Positions 1 through 9,629 of a DNA stretch of 64,000 nucleotides are shown here, in pieces. The stretch lies in NCBI GenBank assembly GCA_964523895.1, contig CAZGBJ010000009.1:1-64000 (forward strand), given 5' to 3'. The notes below the pieces were generated by a model. That model was not told where the DNA came from and made no database searches. It saw nothing but the letters and a program-made list of their open reading frames with translations. This DNA is from UBA7359 sp964523895. Lineage in GTDB: Bacteria > Pseudomonadota > Gammaproteobacteria > Eutrophobiales > Eutrophobiaceae. Within the stretch, counting starts at the first letter, position 1, and every line of letters begins with the position of its first letter. Position numbers and translations under genes: made by a program.

Positions 1-140
1 TTTACCCAGTTTAGGGTAATAATAAACAGTTACACAGTTTTAGTTACAGTCTCATTATATCAGTTCAAGCTCATAACGCTGGGATCGGTGGTTCAAGTCT
101 TCGGTAACTGCTCGGTCTTCGTTCCCGACACGACTCTACC

Positions 141-238
141 GTTCACCTCCATGTGAACGTCCTGCATTACACTAACACCTCGATTTTGTCTCCTGAGTCG
201 TTCTACCTCCTGCGTCCTTGCAGTCGTACATCCATGTA
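141..238. repeat. Intergenic hairpin cluster with TCC-type loops
   Basis: The first 371 bases hold no gene. Three short hairpins are visible: stem GTTCAC (141-146) with GTGAAC (153-158); stem CTGC (210-213) with GCAG (220-223); stem TACA (227-230) with TGTA (235-238). Their loops are CTCCAT, GTCCTT and TCCA, all containing TCC. Hairpins of the same design with different stems recur near 50.49, 52.80, 58.01 and 58.04 kb, so this is probably a dispersed repeat family and not a terminator. No terminal repeats are visible here. Confidence 0.5.
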
Positions 239-371
239 GGCGACCCATAGCCACCATTATAAATCCTATTACTTATTATCAGAGTACATGTTAAAAACTA
301 TCCGAATTTAACGGTTTTAATATCTGAAGTACTAAGACTCAACTTTAAAAAGAATTAATATAATTGGAAAT

Positions 372-719
372 TTAAGCTAGTTTTTCAGTCATAGCCTCAA
401 TTAACTCCGCACTATTATTGCTTGGTTTATTTACGACTGATGAAACCATATGACACCCCATCTCATCACTAGAGTAGGGTTTTAATAATTCATAATCACC
501 ATCATTAAGCCATCTATCATAGTCATTAATTTCTAAAATAACCGGCATACGGTGGTGTACTTCCTTCGTTAAATCATTTGCTTCAGTAGTAATAATGGTA
601 AAAGTATTCATTTCATCATTCTTTTCCCAAAGACCTGCAAAACCAAAATAGTCATCATTCAATGGGGAAATCGCATAAGGTTGTTTATTTCCTCCTGTAT
701 TTAAAAAATACTCATAGCC
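372..719 (-). pseudogene. SRAP (YedK/HMCES-like) peptidase, 5'-truncated remnant
   Basis: The translated C-terminal half carries hallmarks of the SRAP family (SOS-response-associated peptidase, which crosslinks to abasic sites in DNA): GFAGLWE and the HHRMPVIL motif with its conserved His. Homology continues in frame upstream of the TTG at 660-662 (residues GGNKQPYAI) to about position 719, where it meets an in-frame stop and the 3' end of the copper ATPase. The N-terminal half with the catalytic Cys2 is absent from this window. A functional product is therefore very unlikely. The junction near 712-722 is the left edge of the metal-resistance block. Confidence 0.75.
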
Positions 720-2991
720 CTACCCGTTTTAGTCTTAATGCATTTCCGACAACTGATAGAGAACTGAAACTCATCGCTGCTGCGGCAATCATTGGTGATA
801 ACAACAAACCAAAAAACGGATAGAGCACACCTGCCGCAACTGGAACACCGAGTGAGTTATAGATAAAAGCAAAAAATAGATTTTGTCGTATATTGCGCAT
901 GGTAGCGCGACTTAATCGTATTGCTTTTACGATGCCACGTAAATCACCTTTAACTAACGTCACGCCGGCACTTTCCATTGCAACATCCGTCCCGGTACCC
1001 ATGGCAATTCCAACTTCTGCCTGAGCTAATGCCGGAGCATCGTTGATCCCGTCTCCGGCCATGGCCACTTTGTACCCTTCACTTTGTAATTTTTTGACGA
1101 CTTCTGCCTTCTGCTCAGGTAATACTTCCGCAATCACATCATCTATATTTAATTTTCGGGCTACGGCATTAGCGGTTGTTTTATTATCGCCAGTAAGCAT
1201 TACTATCTTCACTCCTTCCTTGTGTAAGGCTTTGATAGCTTCTGGCGTTGAAGTTTTAATTGGATCAGCAACACTGACTATTCCTGCTGCTTTATTATTA
1301 ACTGCAACAAACATAACCGTTTTACCCTCACTGCGTAGTTCTTCTGCTTTTGCTTTAAGCGAACCACCTTCAATATTTAATTGTTCAATTAAACGAAAAT
1401 TACCGATCGCAACGCGATAATCTTTCACTTTGCCTGAAACACCTTTGCCGGTAATCGACTTGAATTCCTTAACATCAGAAAGTTGAATATTTTTTTCTTC
1501 TGCACCAGCAACAATAGCGGCAGCTAATGGATGTTCACTGCTGCGTTCCAGACTGGCGGCCAACATTAATATCAACTCATTATCAAACCCCTCTTCCGTA
1601 ATGACATCTATTAATCTGGGCTTGCCTTCTGTTAATGTGCCCGTCTTATCAACCACAATGGTGTCGATCTTTTCCGTGACCTCAAGTGCTTCCGCATTTT
1701 TAATTAACACACCGTTCATAGCCCCCATACCCGTGCCTACCATAATAGACATTGGCGTTGCTAAACCCAGGGCACAAGGACAAGCAATAATCAAAACGGC
1801 AACAGCATTGATCACGGCATAAGCAAGCCTGGGTTCCGGCCCCAATAAACCCCAGACAATTAACGTTATGATTGCGGCAATAACAACAGCAGGGACAAAG
1901 TATCCCGAAACAACATCTACCATTTTCTGTATAGGTGCCCTACTACGTTGAGCCTCCGCAACCATGTGAACAATTTGAGCCAATAGCGTATCACTACCGA
2001 CACGTTGTGCTTCCATCACCAGACTGCCAGTACCATTTACCGTTGCACCAACAAGCTTATCTGCAATACGTTTGCTAACGGGAATAGGTTCACCCGTCAC
2101 CATGGATTCATCAACAGAACTACTACCTTCTATCACAATACCGTCAACCGGTACTTTTTCACCGGGACGAATTCGTAATTTGTCTCCCGGTTTAACATGT
2201 TCTAAAGGTATGTCTTCTTCCGTTCCATCTTCATTAATTAGTCGTGCAGTTTTTGGTGCCAGACCTAATAACATCTTAATCGCGGCATTGGTTTGACTTC
2301 TGGCACGGATTTCCAGTACTTGCCCTAATAAAACCAATGCAGTAATAACTGCCGCAGCTTCAAAGTAAACCGGCACAACGCCCATTTCGTTTCGTACAGA
2401 GGCAGGAAATAATTCTGGCAACAAAACGGCAATAAAACTGTAAGTCCAGGCCACTCCAACACCGAGCGCTATCAAGGTAAACATATTCAAGTGTTGTGTT
2501 TTTATTGAGGTCCAACCCTTAATAAAAAAGGGCCAACCACTCCAAAATACAACTGGAGTAGCTAGTATCAATTCAAACCATTGCCGTGTTTGTGGTTTAA
2601 TCAGTTCAGAAAAAACATCGGGCCAGAATTCAGAACCCATTGCACTGATAAAGACAGGCAAAGCTAGAGCGACACTAAACCAAAAGCGTCGTGTCATATC
2701 AATAAGTTCTGTATTGTCTTCTTCTATTTTCACGGTGACAGGTTCAAGCGCCATGCCGCATTTCGGACAATCGCCTGGACTATCCTGAACAATCTCCGGA
2801 TGCATAGGGCAAGTGTATTGTGTTTTTGATTGACCGCCTGGTGGCGTAAGCGCTTCCAATGCCATGCCACATTTTGGACAATCGCCTGGATGATCCTGTT
2901 CAACTTCCGGGTGCATTGGACAAATGTAGTTCACATCTTTTCCTGATGTTTTTACAGGTTTATGTTGGTTATTATTGCAACACTCTTTCAT
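712..2991 (-). CDS. copA: Copper-translocating P1B-type ATPase (CopA-like)
   Basis: Inner-membrane ATPase that exports Cu(I) or Ag(I) from the cytoplasm. Two tandem heavy-metal-binding domains of the YxCPMHPE...CPKCGM type lie at the N-terminus instead of classical HMA domains. Downstream are the TGEP actuator motif, the CPC metal-site motif in a membrane helix, the DKTGTLTEG phosphorylation loop, the SEHPLAAA nucleotide-site motif and the GDGINDAP hinge. I chose the ATG at 2989-2991 over an in-frame start 27 bases upstream because GAGGG sits just ahead of it; the upstream choice would overlap the MerR remnant. It lies downstream of a cytochrome c gene and a CusABC set on the same strand, so it is probably part of one copper module. 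Its 3' end abuts the broken SRAP gene. Confidence 0.93.
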   Translation of the reverse strand: MKECCNNNQHKPVKTSGKDVNYICPMHPEVEQDHPGDCPKCGMALEALTPPGGQSKTQYTCPMHPEIVQDSPGDCPKCGMALEPVTVKIEEDNTELIDMTRRFWFSVALALPVFISAMGSEFWPDVFSELIKPQTRQWFELILATPVVFWSGWPFFIKGWTSIKTQHLNMFTLIALGVGVAWTYSFIAVLLPELFPASVRNEMGVVPVYFEAAAVITALVLLGQVLEIRARSQTNAAIKMLLGLAPKTARLINEDGTEEDIPLEHVKPGDKLRIRPGEKVPVDGIVIEGSSSVDESMVTGEPIPVSKRIADKLVGATVNGTGSLVMEAQRVGSDTLLAQIVHMVAEAQRSRAPIQKMVDVVSGYFVPAVVIAAIITLIVWGLLGPEPRLAYAVINAVAVLIIACPCALGLATPMSIMVGTGMGAMNGVLIKNAEALEVTEKIDTIVVDKTGTLTEGKPRLIDVITEEGFDNELILMLAASLERSSEHPLAAAIVAGAEEKNIQLSDVKEFKSITGKGVSGKVKDYRVAIGNFRLIEQLNIEGGSLKAKAEELRSEGKTVMFVAVNNKAAGIVSVADPIKTSTPEAIKALHKEGVKIVMLTGDNKTTANAVARKLNIDDVIAEVLPEQKAEVVKKLQSEGYKVAMAGDGINDAPALAQAEVGIAMGTGTDVAMESAGVTLVKGDLRGIVKAIRLSRATMRNIRQNLFFAFIYNSLGVPVAAGVLYPFFGLLLSPMIAAAAMSFSSLSVVGNALRLKRVGL

Positions 2992-2992
2992 G

Positions 2993-3248
2993 CTATTTCC
3001 CTCGAGTAACACTTTCAATTAAATGGCAAATCGAATGACCGATAGGTATCGCATCATCCATGTGTTCCCACACTCGCAATGCTTTTTCCATTCTCTTTTG
3101 TAAAGCCATTGCTTCTTCAAATTTCTTTTTATTGTTTTTAATTCTTTTTTCAATAATATTTCTGACTAATGGGCAAGGTGTTTCTTCTTCTCACTTGCCT
3201 GGTAATCTGTTTAATTTCATTCAGCGTATACCCCAATGAATATAAATT
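2993..3248 (-). pseudogene. MerR-family regulator, truncated and frameshifted
   Basis: No intact ORF is present. One frame reads LGYTLNEIKQIT, typical of the helix after the MerR DNA-binding domain. A second frame, after a shift near 3181-3195, reads TPCPLVRNII, then KALRVWEHMDDAIPIGHSIC, then LIESVTRGK and a stop at 2993-2995. Together these match the C-terminal half of copper/heavy-metal MerR regulators (PCPxVR and a Cys near the end). The winged-helix DNA-binding half is missing; the remnant starts beside the cytochrome c stop. It sits where a CueR-like regulator of copA would be expected, so local control of copA has probably been lost. Confidence 0.7.
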
Positions 3249-3254
3249 TACACC

Positions 3255-3836
3255 TCAATGACTATGTTGATGAGATTGTTGGTCGTTTCCTTCATCACTC
3301 ATGTCTGATTCTGTTCCATGATGTCCATAACCCTTAGCTTCTTTTTTCATTCTACTGAATTCAGAATTTGAGAGGCCTTTTGCTGACTGCAAGAATGCAA
3401 CCACGGGCCAGATTTCATCTGCTTGATGAGTCTTACAAAATGCTGGCATCCCGGTCATACGTATACCATTACTGATAATCCAGAACATTTCTGCAGCTGT
3501 TCCAGCTTCTACTAAATGCTCCAAATCGGGTGGGGTTGGATTCAAACCTTGCCTGATAATACTGGGCTGCTGACCAGGTTCTCCATGACATTGTGCACAC
3601 ATTTTTACATAGTCGGACAGACCTGCGAGAATCATTTCATTATTCTTGATGTCAGGTACTTCAATATCTTTCGCGCGTCTCTCTACTGATTTCTCCATAG
3701 TTGTATGTAGTAGCCAGGTAATAAGTGGTCCGTCTTTGACAGTTGCTGCAATGTTATATATCCCTGACTGGACAAAACCGTATACGCCAACTAAACATAT
3801 CGTGATTAAAATTACCAAGTGTTTAAATAGTTTCAT
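3255..3836 (-). CDS. Mono-heme cytochrome c, membrane-anchored, His-rich tail
   Basis: 193 residues. An N-terminal hydrophobic segment (about residues 6-25) would export or anchor it in the periplasm. A single CAQCH heme c motif and a later MTGMPAF methionine ligand motif define a class I cytochrome c domain. The C-terminus is rich in His, Gly, Ser and acidic residues (ending SHQHSH), which suggests metal binding. It lies 27 bases downstream of the CusA-like gene and upstream of copA on the same strand, so it is probably co-transcribed with copper efflux. A role in periplasmic copper or redox handling is inference; the partner oxidase or reductase is not in the window. Confidence 0.85.
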   Translation of the reverse strand: MKLFKHLVILITICLVGVYGFVQSGIYNIAATVKDGPLITWLLHTTMEKSVERRAKDIEVPDIKNNEMILAGLSDYVKMCAQCHGEPGQQPSIIRQGLNPTPPDLEHLVEAGTAAEMFWIISNGIRMTGMPAFCKTHQADEIWPVVAFLQSAKGLSNSEFSRMKKEAKGYGHHGTESDMSDEGNDQQSHQHSH

Positions 3837-3863
3837 TTTATGAGAACCTTTCTTTTATTTACA

Positions 3864-6800
3864 TTATCGTATCAGCGCATATTTTTTCCAGACCAAATAA
3901 ACAGCAGGAATAACAATTAATGTTAATGCTGTTGCGCTAAGCATACCGCCAACCATTGGTGCAGCTATTCGGCGCATGACTTCAGAGCCTGTACCACTAC
4001 CCAACATAATGGGTAGAAGTCCTGCAATAATGGCTGTGGCTGTCATCATGATTGGCCTTATTCTTAATAAGGAACCTTCTACAATAACTTCTTGCAAATC
4101 TGTTATGGAAAGAGATTGATTTCTTTTCTCAAGCAGTTCTTTGCGATTATTCAGTGCGTGGTTTAGATAGACCAACATAATGACACCGATCTCGACAGCG
4201 ACACCTGCAAGCGCAATAAATCCGACACCAACAGCAACTGACAAGTTGTAATCCATCAGGTATAACAACCAGAATCCACCACCAAGAGCAAAGGGGAGTG
4301 TTCCCATAATGATGAACACTTCCATAACGCTTCGAAAATTCAGATAGAGTAGTAAGAGAATAATCACCAGTGTGATAGGTATAACGACCTTAAGACGCTC
4401 CGACGCACGAACCATGTATTCATATTGACCGGACCAGTTAAGTGAATAGCCTGCCGGCAAGTCGATTTCTTTATTTACCGTTTCCTGTGCTTCCTTAACA
4501 TAACTACCTAAATCACGCCCTTGTGTATCAACAAATACCCAGCCATTTAATCGGGCATTTTCACTTTTAATCATAGGTGGACCATCTTCAATCTTTATAG
4601 TTGCTACATCGCCTAATGCGATTCTTGCTCCTGCCGGTGTCACTACCGGAAGCAATTGTAACTGTTCAATTGAATCTCGTATTCTGCGCGGATAGCGTAA
4701 ATTAACGGGGTAACGTTCCAGACCTTCAACAGTTTCAGTCACATTCATGCCACCTACTGCTGTTTTTATGACCTCCTGAACATCAAGTATATTTAAACCC
4801 AGTCGTGCTGCTTTTAAACGATCCATATCAATATTGATGTAACGACCACCAACAACACGTTCAGAAAATACCGATGCCGTACCCGGTACTTTTTTTATGA
4901 CTGTTTCTAACTGTCGACCTATATCCTCGATAACTTCCAAATTAGGTCCGGCTATTTTTATTCCAACAGGCGTTTTAATACCGGTGGCCAACATATCGAT
5001 ACGTGTTTTTATCGGCATCACCCATGCGTTCGTTACACCTGGTAATTGCACGACGCTGTTCAATTCGGCTTTTATTTTTTCCATAGTCATGCCTTCGCGC
5101 CATTCAGAACGTGGTTTAAACTGGATTATCGTTTCAACCATAGTTAACGGTGCCGGATCAGTCGCTGTCTCTGCACGACCAATTTTTCCTCTGACACGTT
5201 TCACTTCCGGAACCGTGCGAATTAATTTATCGGTTTGCTGTAGTAACTCCTGTGCCTTACCAATAGAAATACCGGGGAATGTTGTCGGCATATACATCAA
5301 ATCACCTTCATCCAATTCCGGCATGAATTCCGTTCCTATCTTTGTTATTGGCCATAATCCAATAACCATAATCAAGAAGGCTAACAAGGTAATCGTTTTA
5401 GGTGCTTTTAAAACCGTATTAATAAAGGGGCGATAGATGAAGATGAGTAAACGATTAATCGGGTTCTTATGCTCAGGAATAACTCGGCCTCGTATGAATA
5501 AACCCATTAGCACTGGCACAACTGTAATTGAAAGACAGGCCGCCGCTGCCATGGCATACGTTTTGGTAAATGCCAATGGCTTAAATAATCGACCTTCCTG
5601 CGCCTCTAACGTGAACACGGGTAAAAAACTAAGTGTGATAATTAAAAGCGAAAAGAACAGCGCCGGCCCAACTTCCAGAACTGCCTCTTTCATAACGCGC
5701 CACCTGTTTTCATCGGTTAATGGCGTTCGTTCCATATGTTTATGGACGTTTTCTATCATAACAATGGCAGCGTCCACCATCGCGCCAACCGCAATGGCAA
5801 TGCCACTTAATGACATGATATTGGCATTAATACCCTGAGCATACATAATCATAAAAGCCGCTAAGATACCCAGTGGCAGACTAATAATGACAACAAGCGC
5901 TGAACGAAAATGAAATAAAAATATTGCACATACAAGGGTGACAACAATAAATTCTTCCAGTAATTTATCTTTTAGAGAATCAATTGCGCGGACAATTAAA
6001 CTGGAACGATCATAGGTTTCAACAATCTCAACACCTTGTGGAAGGCTTTGTTTGAGTTCTTCCAGTCTCTTTTTAACAGCATTGATTGTCTTTAATGCAT
6101 TATCACCCCAACGCATTATGATGATGCCACCCACTACTTCGCCTTCACCATCCAGTTCGGCAATACCTCTTCTTAACTGTGGCCCAATTCTTACTTCGGC
6201 AATATCCGAAAGTAAAACCGGAGTGCCTTTATCACTGACATTTATAGGAATATTTTCTAATTGATCAAGACTACTAATGTATCCTGTTGCCCGAACCATA
6301 TATTCCGCTTCTGCCATTTCAATCACAGACGCACCGGCTTCTTGATTAGAACGCTGAATGGCACGTCTTACAGTTGATAGGGGGATGTTATAAGCCCGTA
6401 AGAGATCAGGATCGACAACCACCTGATACTGTTTAACCATACCGCCAACTGTAGCGACTTCGGCTACTCCGGGTACAGTTTGAAGTTCATATTTAAGAAA
6501 CCAGTCTTGAATTGAGCGAAGTTGTGATAAATCATGATTACCTGTTCGATCAACTAATGCATACTCATATATCCAACCTACACCCGTAGCATCTGGACCC
6601 AGCTCAGGCTGGACTCCGGGTGGCAAACGTCCTGATACCTGACTTAAATATTCAAGTACGCGTGAGCGTGCCCAATAAAGATCCGTGCCCTCTTCAAATA
6701 TGACATAAACATAGGAATCACCAAAGAAAGAATAGCCACGGACTGTAACAGCATAGGGTACTGATAACATCGCTGTCGTTAACGGGTATGTAATTTGATC

Positions 6801-6986
6801 TTCAACGACCTGAGGCGCCTGACCAGGAAAAGGGGTTTTAATAATTACCTGTACATCAGAAAGATCGGGGATTGCATCTACTGGTGTTTTTTTAAGAATA
6901 TAAAATCCACCAACGAATAAAATAAGGGTCAGTAATATGATCAGAAATCGATTATTAATCGACCAACGTATTAAGTAATCAATCAT
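3864..6986 (-). CDS. cusA: CusA-like heavy-metal RND efflux pump
   Basis: 1040 residues, the normal length for HME-type RND pumps. It forms the inner-membrane trimer of a tripartite Cu(I)/Ag(I) exporter driven by protons. TM4 carries the Ag/Cu-type signature AVGAMVDAAIVMIENVHK. Methionines in LMYMPTTFPG, APLTMVET and IDMLATGIKTP correspond to the metal-relay methionines of E. coli CusA. It follows the CusB-like gene by 3 bases and precedes the cytochrome c gene. Full length, no visible damage. The monovalent metal specificity is inferred from the motifs and the neighbouring CopA. Confidence 0.93.
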   Translation of the reverse strand: MIDYLIRWSINNRFLIILLTLILFVGGFYILKKTPVDAIPDLSDVQVIIKTPFPGQAPQVVEDQITYPLTTAMLSVPYAVTVRGYSFFGDSYVYVIFEEGTDLYWARSRVLEYLSQVSGRLPPGVQPELGPDATGVGWIYEYALVDRTGNHDLSQLRSIQDWFLKYELQTVPGVAEVATVGGMVKQYQVVVDPDLLRAYNIPLSTVRRAIQRSNQEAGASVIEMAEAEYMVRATGYISSLDQLENIPINVSDKGTPVLLSDIAEVRIGPQLRRGIAELDGEGEVVGGIIIMRWGDNALKTINAVKKRLEELKQSLPQGVEIVETYDRSSLIVRAIDSLKDKLLEEFIVVTLVCAIFLFHFRSALVVIISLPLGILAAFMIMYAQGINANIMSLSGIAIAVGAMVDAAIVMIENVHKHMERTPLTDENRWRVMKEAVLEVGPALFFSLLIITLSFLPVFTLEAQEGRLFKPLAFTKTYAMAAAACLSITVVPVLMGLFIRGRVIPEHKNPINRLLIFIYRPFINTVLKAPKTITLLAFLIMVIGLWPITKIGTEFMPELDEGDLMYMPTTFPGISIGKAQELLQQTDKLIRTVPEVKRVRGKIGRAETATDPAPLTMVETIIQFKPRSEWREGMTMEKIKAELNSVVQLPGVTNAWVMPIKTRIDMLATGIKTPVGIKIAGPNLEVIEDIGRQLETVIKKVPGTASVFSERVVGGRYINIDMDRLKAARLGLNILDVQEVIKTAVGGMNVTETVEGLERYPVNLRYPRRIRDSIEQLQLLPVVTPAGARIALGDVATIKIEDGPPMIKSENARLNGWVFVDTQGRDLGSYVKEAQETVNKEIDLPAGYSLNWSGQYEYMVRASERLKVVIPITLVIILLLLYLNFRSVMEVFIIMGTLPFALGGGFWLLYLMDYNLSVAVGVGFIALAGVAVEIGVIMLVYLNHALNNRKELLEKRNQSLSITDLQEVIVEGSLLRIRPIMMTATAIIAGLLPIMLGSGTGSEVMRRIAAPMVGGMLSATALTLIVIPAVYLVWKKYALIR

Positions 6987-6989
6987 AAT

Positions 6990-8294
6990 CTACTCCACAC
7001 TCATTTCAGAATGATCTATTGAAGTATCATTCATGGAATCATCTTCTATGGAGGTTTCAACCGATTGCATACGTCTCAAATTTGCTTTTAAATTTGATTC
7101 AGAATCAATCAGAAATTGAGATGAAACAACAATTTCATCACCTTCACCAAGACCTTCTTTTATTTCAACCCAATTACCGCTTTCCATACCTGACACAACT
7201 TCCTGAGCCTGAAAACGACCCTCACCAAGCGCCCGTATGACACGTTCCTGATTGGCACCACGAATCAATGCTTCACGTGGGATACTTATGACATTATTTT
7301 TTTCTCCCGAAAATACGGTAACGTGCGCATACATATTAGGCATTAATTTTTCTTCGGCATTATCAAAACGTAATCGAACACGTAACGTTCGTGTCACCGG
7401 ATCAAGATCAGGATAGATATATTCAACTGACCCTTTCCAGATAACTCCTGGCATTGAAGGCAACTCAGCTTCAGCGCTTTGACCTTGCTTAACCCAATTC
7501 GCTTGTCGTTCAAATACCTCTGCCAATAACCAGATGGTGTCCAGATTGGCTATACTTAGTATTTGCGTTTCCGGTTTAATGTACATTCCTTCTCGTACGC
7601 CTAGATTAATCAGCACACCTGATTGCGGAGCGTAAAAACGAATGTTCTGAGTAACCTTTTTATCTTTCTCTAATCGATCAATCTGTGATTTTGATATGCC
7701 TAAAGCAGAAAGCTTCTCCTTAGATGCTTCAGCCAATCCACGATTACCGCTTGCTAATGCTTGTAAATATTCTTCCTGTGCATTAACTAATGGTGGCGAA
7801 TAAAGCTCAAATAGAAATTGTCCTCGTTTAACCTGTTCGCCTTCAGCACGAACTTTTAACTTTTCTATCCAGCCTTCTGTTCTGGTATGAAGATGATTAA
7901 TCCGTGTCTCGTCGTAATCAATGTAACCAACCGTACTGATCCTTTTCCATAAAGAGCCGCTTTCTACCTTAGCCAGACGAACACCCAGATTATTTATGAC
8001 CTCCGGTCTGATTTTTACAATAGGTTCACCCTCACCCATTTCTTCTTCACCACCTTCGTAGACAGGAATCAGATCCATGCCCATCGGTGATTTTCCAGGC
8101 TCATCACGACGATATGTTGGATTCATTGGCGCAACCCAATACTCAATTTTCTTCTCTTTTTTTTCTGATTGCATTTCCATATCAGAAGTTTCTGCGTCGG
8201 AATGAAAGAAATGCGAAACATCAAATTCTTTGGCGAAAAATACGCCCACTGCAACTGCAATCATTAACAGCAAAACCATAGCAACTGTTTTCAT
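6990..8294 (-). CDS. cusB: CusB-like periplasmic adaptor of RND efflux
   Basis: 434 residues: an N-terminal signal/anchor (about residues 2-22), then a heavy-metal-binding segment (YWVAPMNPTYRRDEPGKSPM), then lipoyl, alpha-hairpin and beta-barrel regions of a membrane-fusion protein (YSPPLVNAQEEYLQA is a typical CusB hairpin start). The C-terminus is Met/Asp-rich. It links the CusA-like pump to the outer-membrane channel and may pass metal to it. Its start overlaps the end of the CusC-like gene by 4 bases, so translation is probably coupled. Confidence 0.92.
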   Translation of the reverse strand: MKTVAMVLLLMIAVAVGVFFAKEFDVSHFFHSDAETSDMEMQSEKKEKKIEYWVAPMNPTYRRDEPGKSPMGMDLIPVYEGGEEEMGEGEPIVKIRPEVINNLGVRLAKVESGSLWKRISTVGYIDYDETRINHLHTRTEGWIEKLKVRAEGEQVKRGQFLFELYSPPLVNAQEEYLQALASGNRGLAEASKEKLSALGISKSQIDRLEKDKKVTQNIRFYAPQSGVLINLGVREGMYIKPETQILSIANLDTIWLLAEVFERQANWVKQGQSAEAELPSMPGVIWKGSVEYIYPDLDPVTRTLRVRLRFDNAEEKLMPNMYAHVTVFSGEKNNVISIPREALIRGANQERVIRALGEGRFQAQEVVSGMESGNWVEIKEGLGEGDEIVVSSQFLIDSESNLKANLRRMQSVETSIEDDSMNDTSIDHSEMSVE

Positions 8295-9553
8295 AAACCT
8301 TCTCCAACAAAAAATAATAATCTCGCATGAGACTTCGCCTGATTAATACGAATTTTTAGCATATTCAATTGTGTGTCGAGCTCAGTTAGTCGAGCACGCA
8401 TTAATGTCGTAATATCAGTGATATCATTCTGGTAAGCCTTTAATGTTGACTCGGAATTTTGAGAAGCATCTATAATTGTTCGTTGTTGATAAAGTTCATA
8501 ACGTTCTCCAAGTCGAGACCAAAGCGCATATTCCCTCTCAACCTGTCGTTTCAAATCAAGTAATAAATCAGATCGGGCATACCTGGCAGCCATATGTTGT
8601 AACTTGGAGGCAGCCAGTTTGCGGTCCTGTCGCTTATCAGTGAATAGTGGTATATCCATTAAAATCATTGCTGATGCAAAATCATCACGGCTACTGCCAT
8701 TCAGATTATTTCCTGAGCGCGCACCATAAGTAAGATCTATCATCCAACCTGGCTTATATTGCTCTTGTGCAATATTTATATTTTTTTCATTTGCATCGAC
8801 AACAGCATCTTCTGCTGTTACAAGAGGATGATTAGGAAGTTCATCAACAATCGTTCCTAAATCAGGTAATGCTTTTAATTCTGGAAATTGCGCGTCCAGT
8901 GATTTAATCGCATTTTCTTCTCTGATCCACTTCGCTAGTTCAGCAATGGCCACTTCTTTGGACCCTTCCACTTCGGTAATTCGATCATCGATTAATGAAA
9001 GCTCGAGTTGAACACGCAAAACATCATGTTGATTGTCTCTACCAACTGCGTATTGCCGTTGCGTAATATCAAGTAGCTGTGTAAATAATTCACGATTTTG
9101 ATCGAGAATTGTTTTTGTATGGAGCTGCAAATAAAGATCGAGATAGCTAATACGTACTGATCGTAAAACCATTTTTTCCTGATTGCCTGCTTTTGCCAAA
9201 TCTACATTTGCTATATCAAGTGTTTGTTGAGACTTGAATTGTAGCGTTCGCCCTCGAGGAAACTTTTGTTGAACACCAAACTGAAGTTGTGTCATATTTT
9301 CCTGGCTTCGGTCAAGACTGTTAATAGGAAGGTTCATCATTCCTAATTTCAATTTAGGATCCGACAATTGCCCATCGGCAATGGCTCGTTCGCTTAAACT
9401 TTCTGAACGAGCAATAAATTCCTTGGTTATAAAATCTGAATCTAATGCTAATTGTTCTGCTTCAGCCAAGGTTAATTCATTAGCAATTAATTTAACTGGA
9501 ACTATAAATAAGAAAAATATAACAACATATTTTTTTAATCGGATAACACACAT
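8291..9553 (-). CDS. cusC: TolC-family outer-membrane channel (CusC-like)
   Basis: 420 residues with a signal peptide (hydrophobic stretch, about residues 7-23) followed by the repeated alpha-helical arrangement of outer-membrane efflux proteins (LTLAEAEQLAL at the first repeat; LRSVRISYLDLYLQL). It would form the exit duct of the copper RND system. It is the first of three overlapping or nearly overlapping genes (CusC, CusB, CusA order) and lies 76 bases after the small exported protein at 9630-10061. The family is certain; the label CusC follows from its partners. Confidence 0.88.
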   Translation of the reverse strand: MCVIRLKKYVVIFFLFIVPVKLIANELTLAEAEQLALDSDFITKEFIARSESLSERAIADGQLSDPKLKLGMMNLPINSLDRSQENMTQLQFGVQQKFPRGRTLQFKSQQTLDIANVDLAKAGNQEKMVLRSVRISYLDLYLQLHTKTILDQNRELFTQLLDITQRQYAVGRDNQHDVLRVQLELSLIDDRITEVEGSKEVAIAELAKWIREENAIKSLDAQFPELKALPDLGTIVDELPNHPLVTAEDAVVDANEKNINIAQEQYKPGWMIDLTYGARSGNNLNGSSRDDFASAMILMDIPLFTDKRQDRKLAASKLQHMAARYARSDLLLDLKRQVEREYALWSRLGERYELYQQRTIIDASQNSESTLKAYQNDITDITTLMRARLTELDTQLNMLKIRINQAKSHARLLFFVGEGL

Positions 9554-9629
9554 AACACACCTCTAATACATATAAATAACGACGATTGATCTGGACGACC
9601 AATCAACGAACACGTTAGATGGTGTTTCT

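Noticed and set aside
88..99. GGTTCAAGTC, tRNA T-loop-like sequence in the left intergenic region
   Set aside because: No matching T-stem or acceptor stem nearby, so not a tRNA or clear tRNA relic.
4897..5838. Plus-strand open frames opposite the CusA gene
   Set aside because: Antisense shadows of a well-conserved pump; no ribosome sites or homology.
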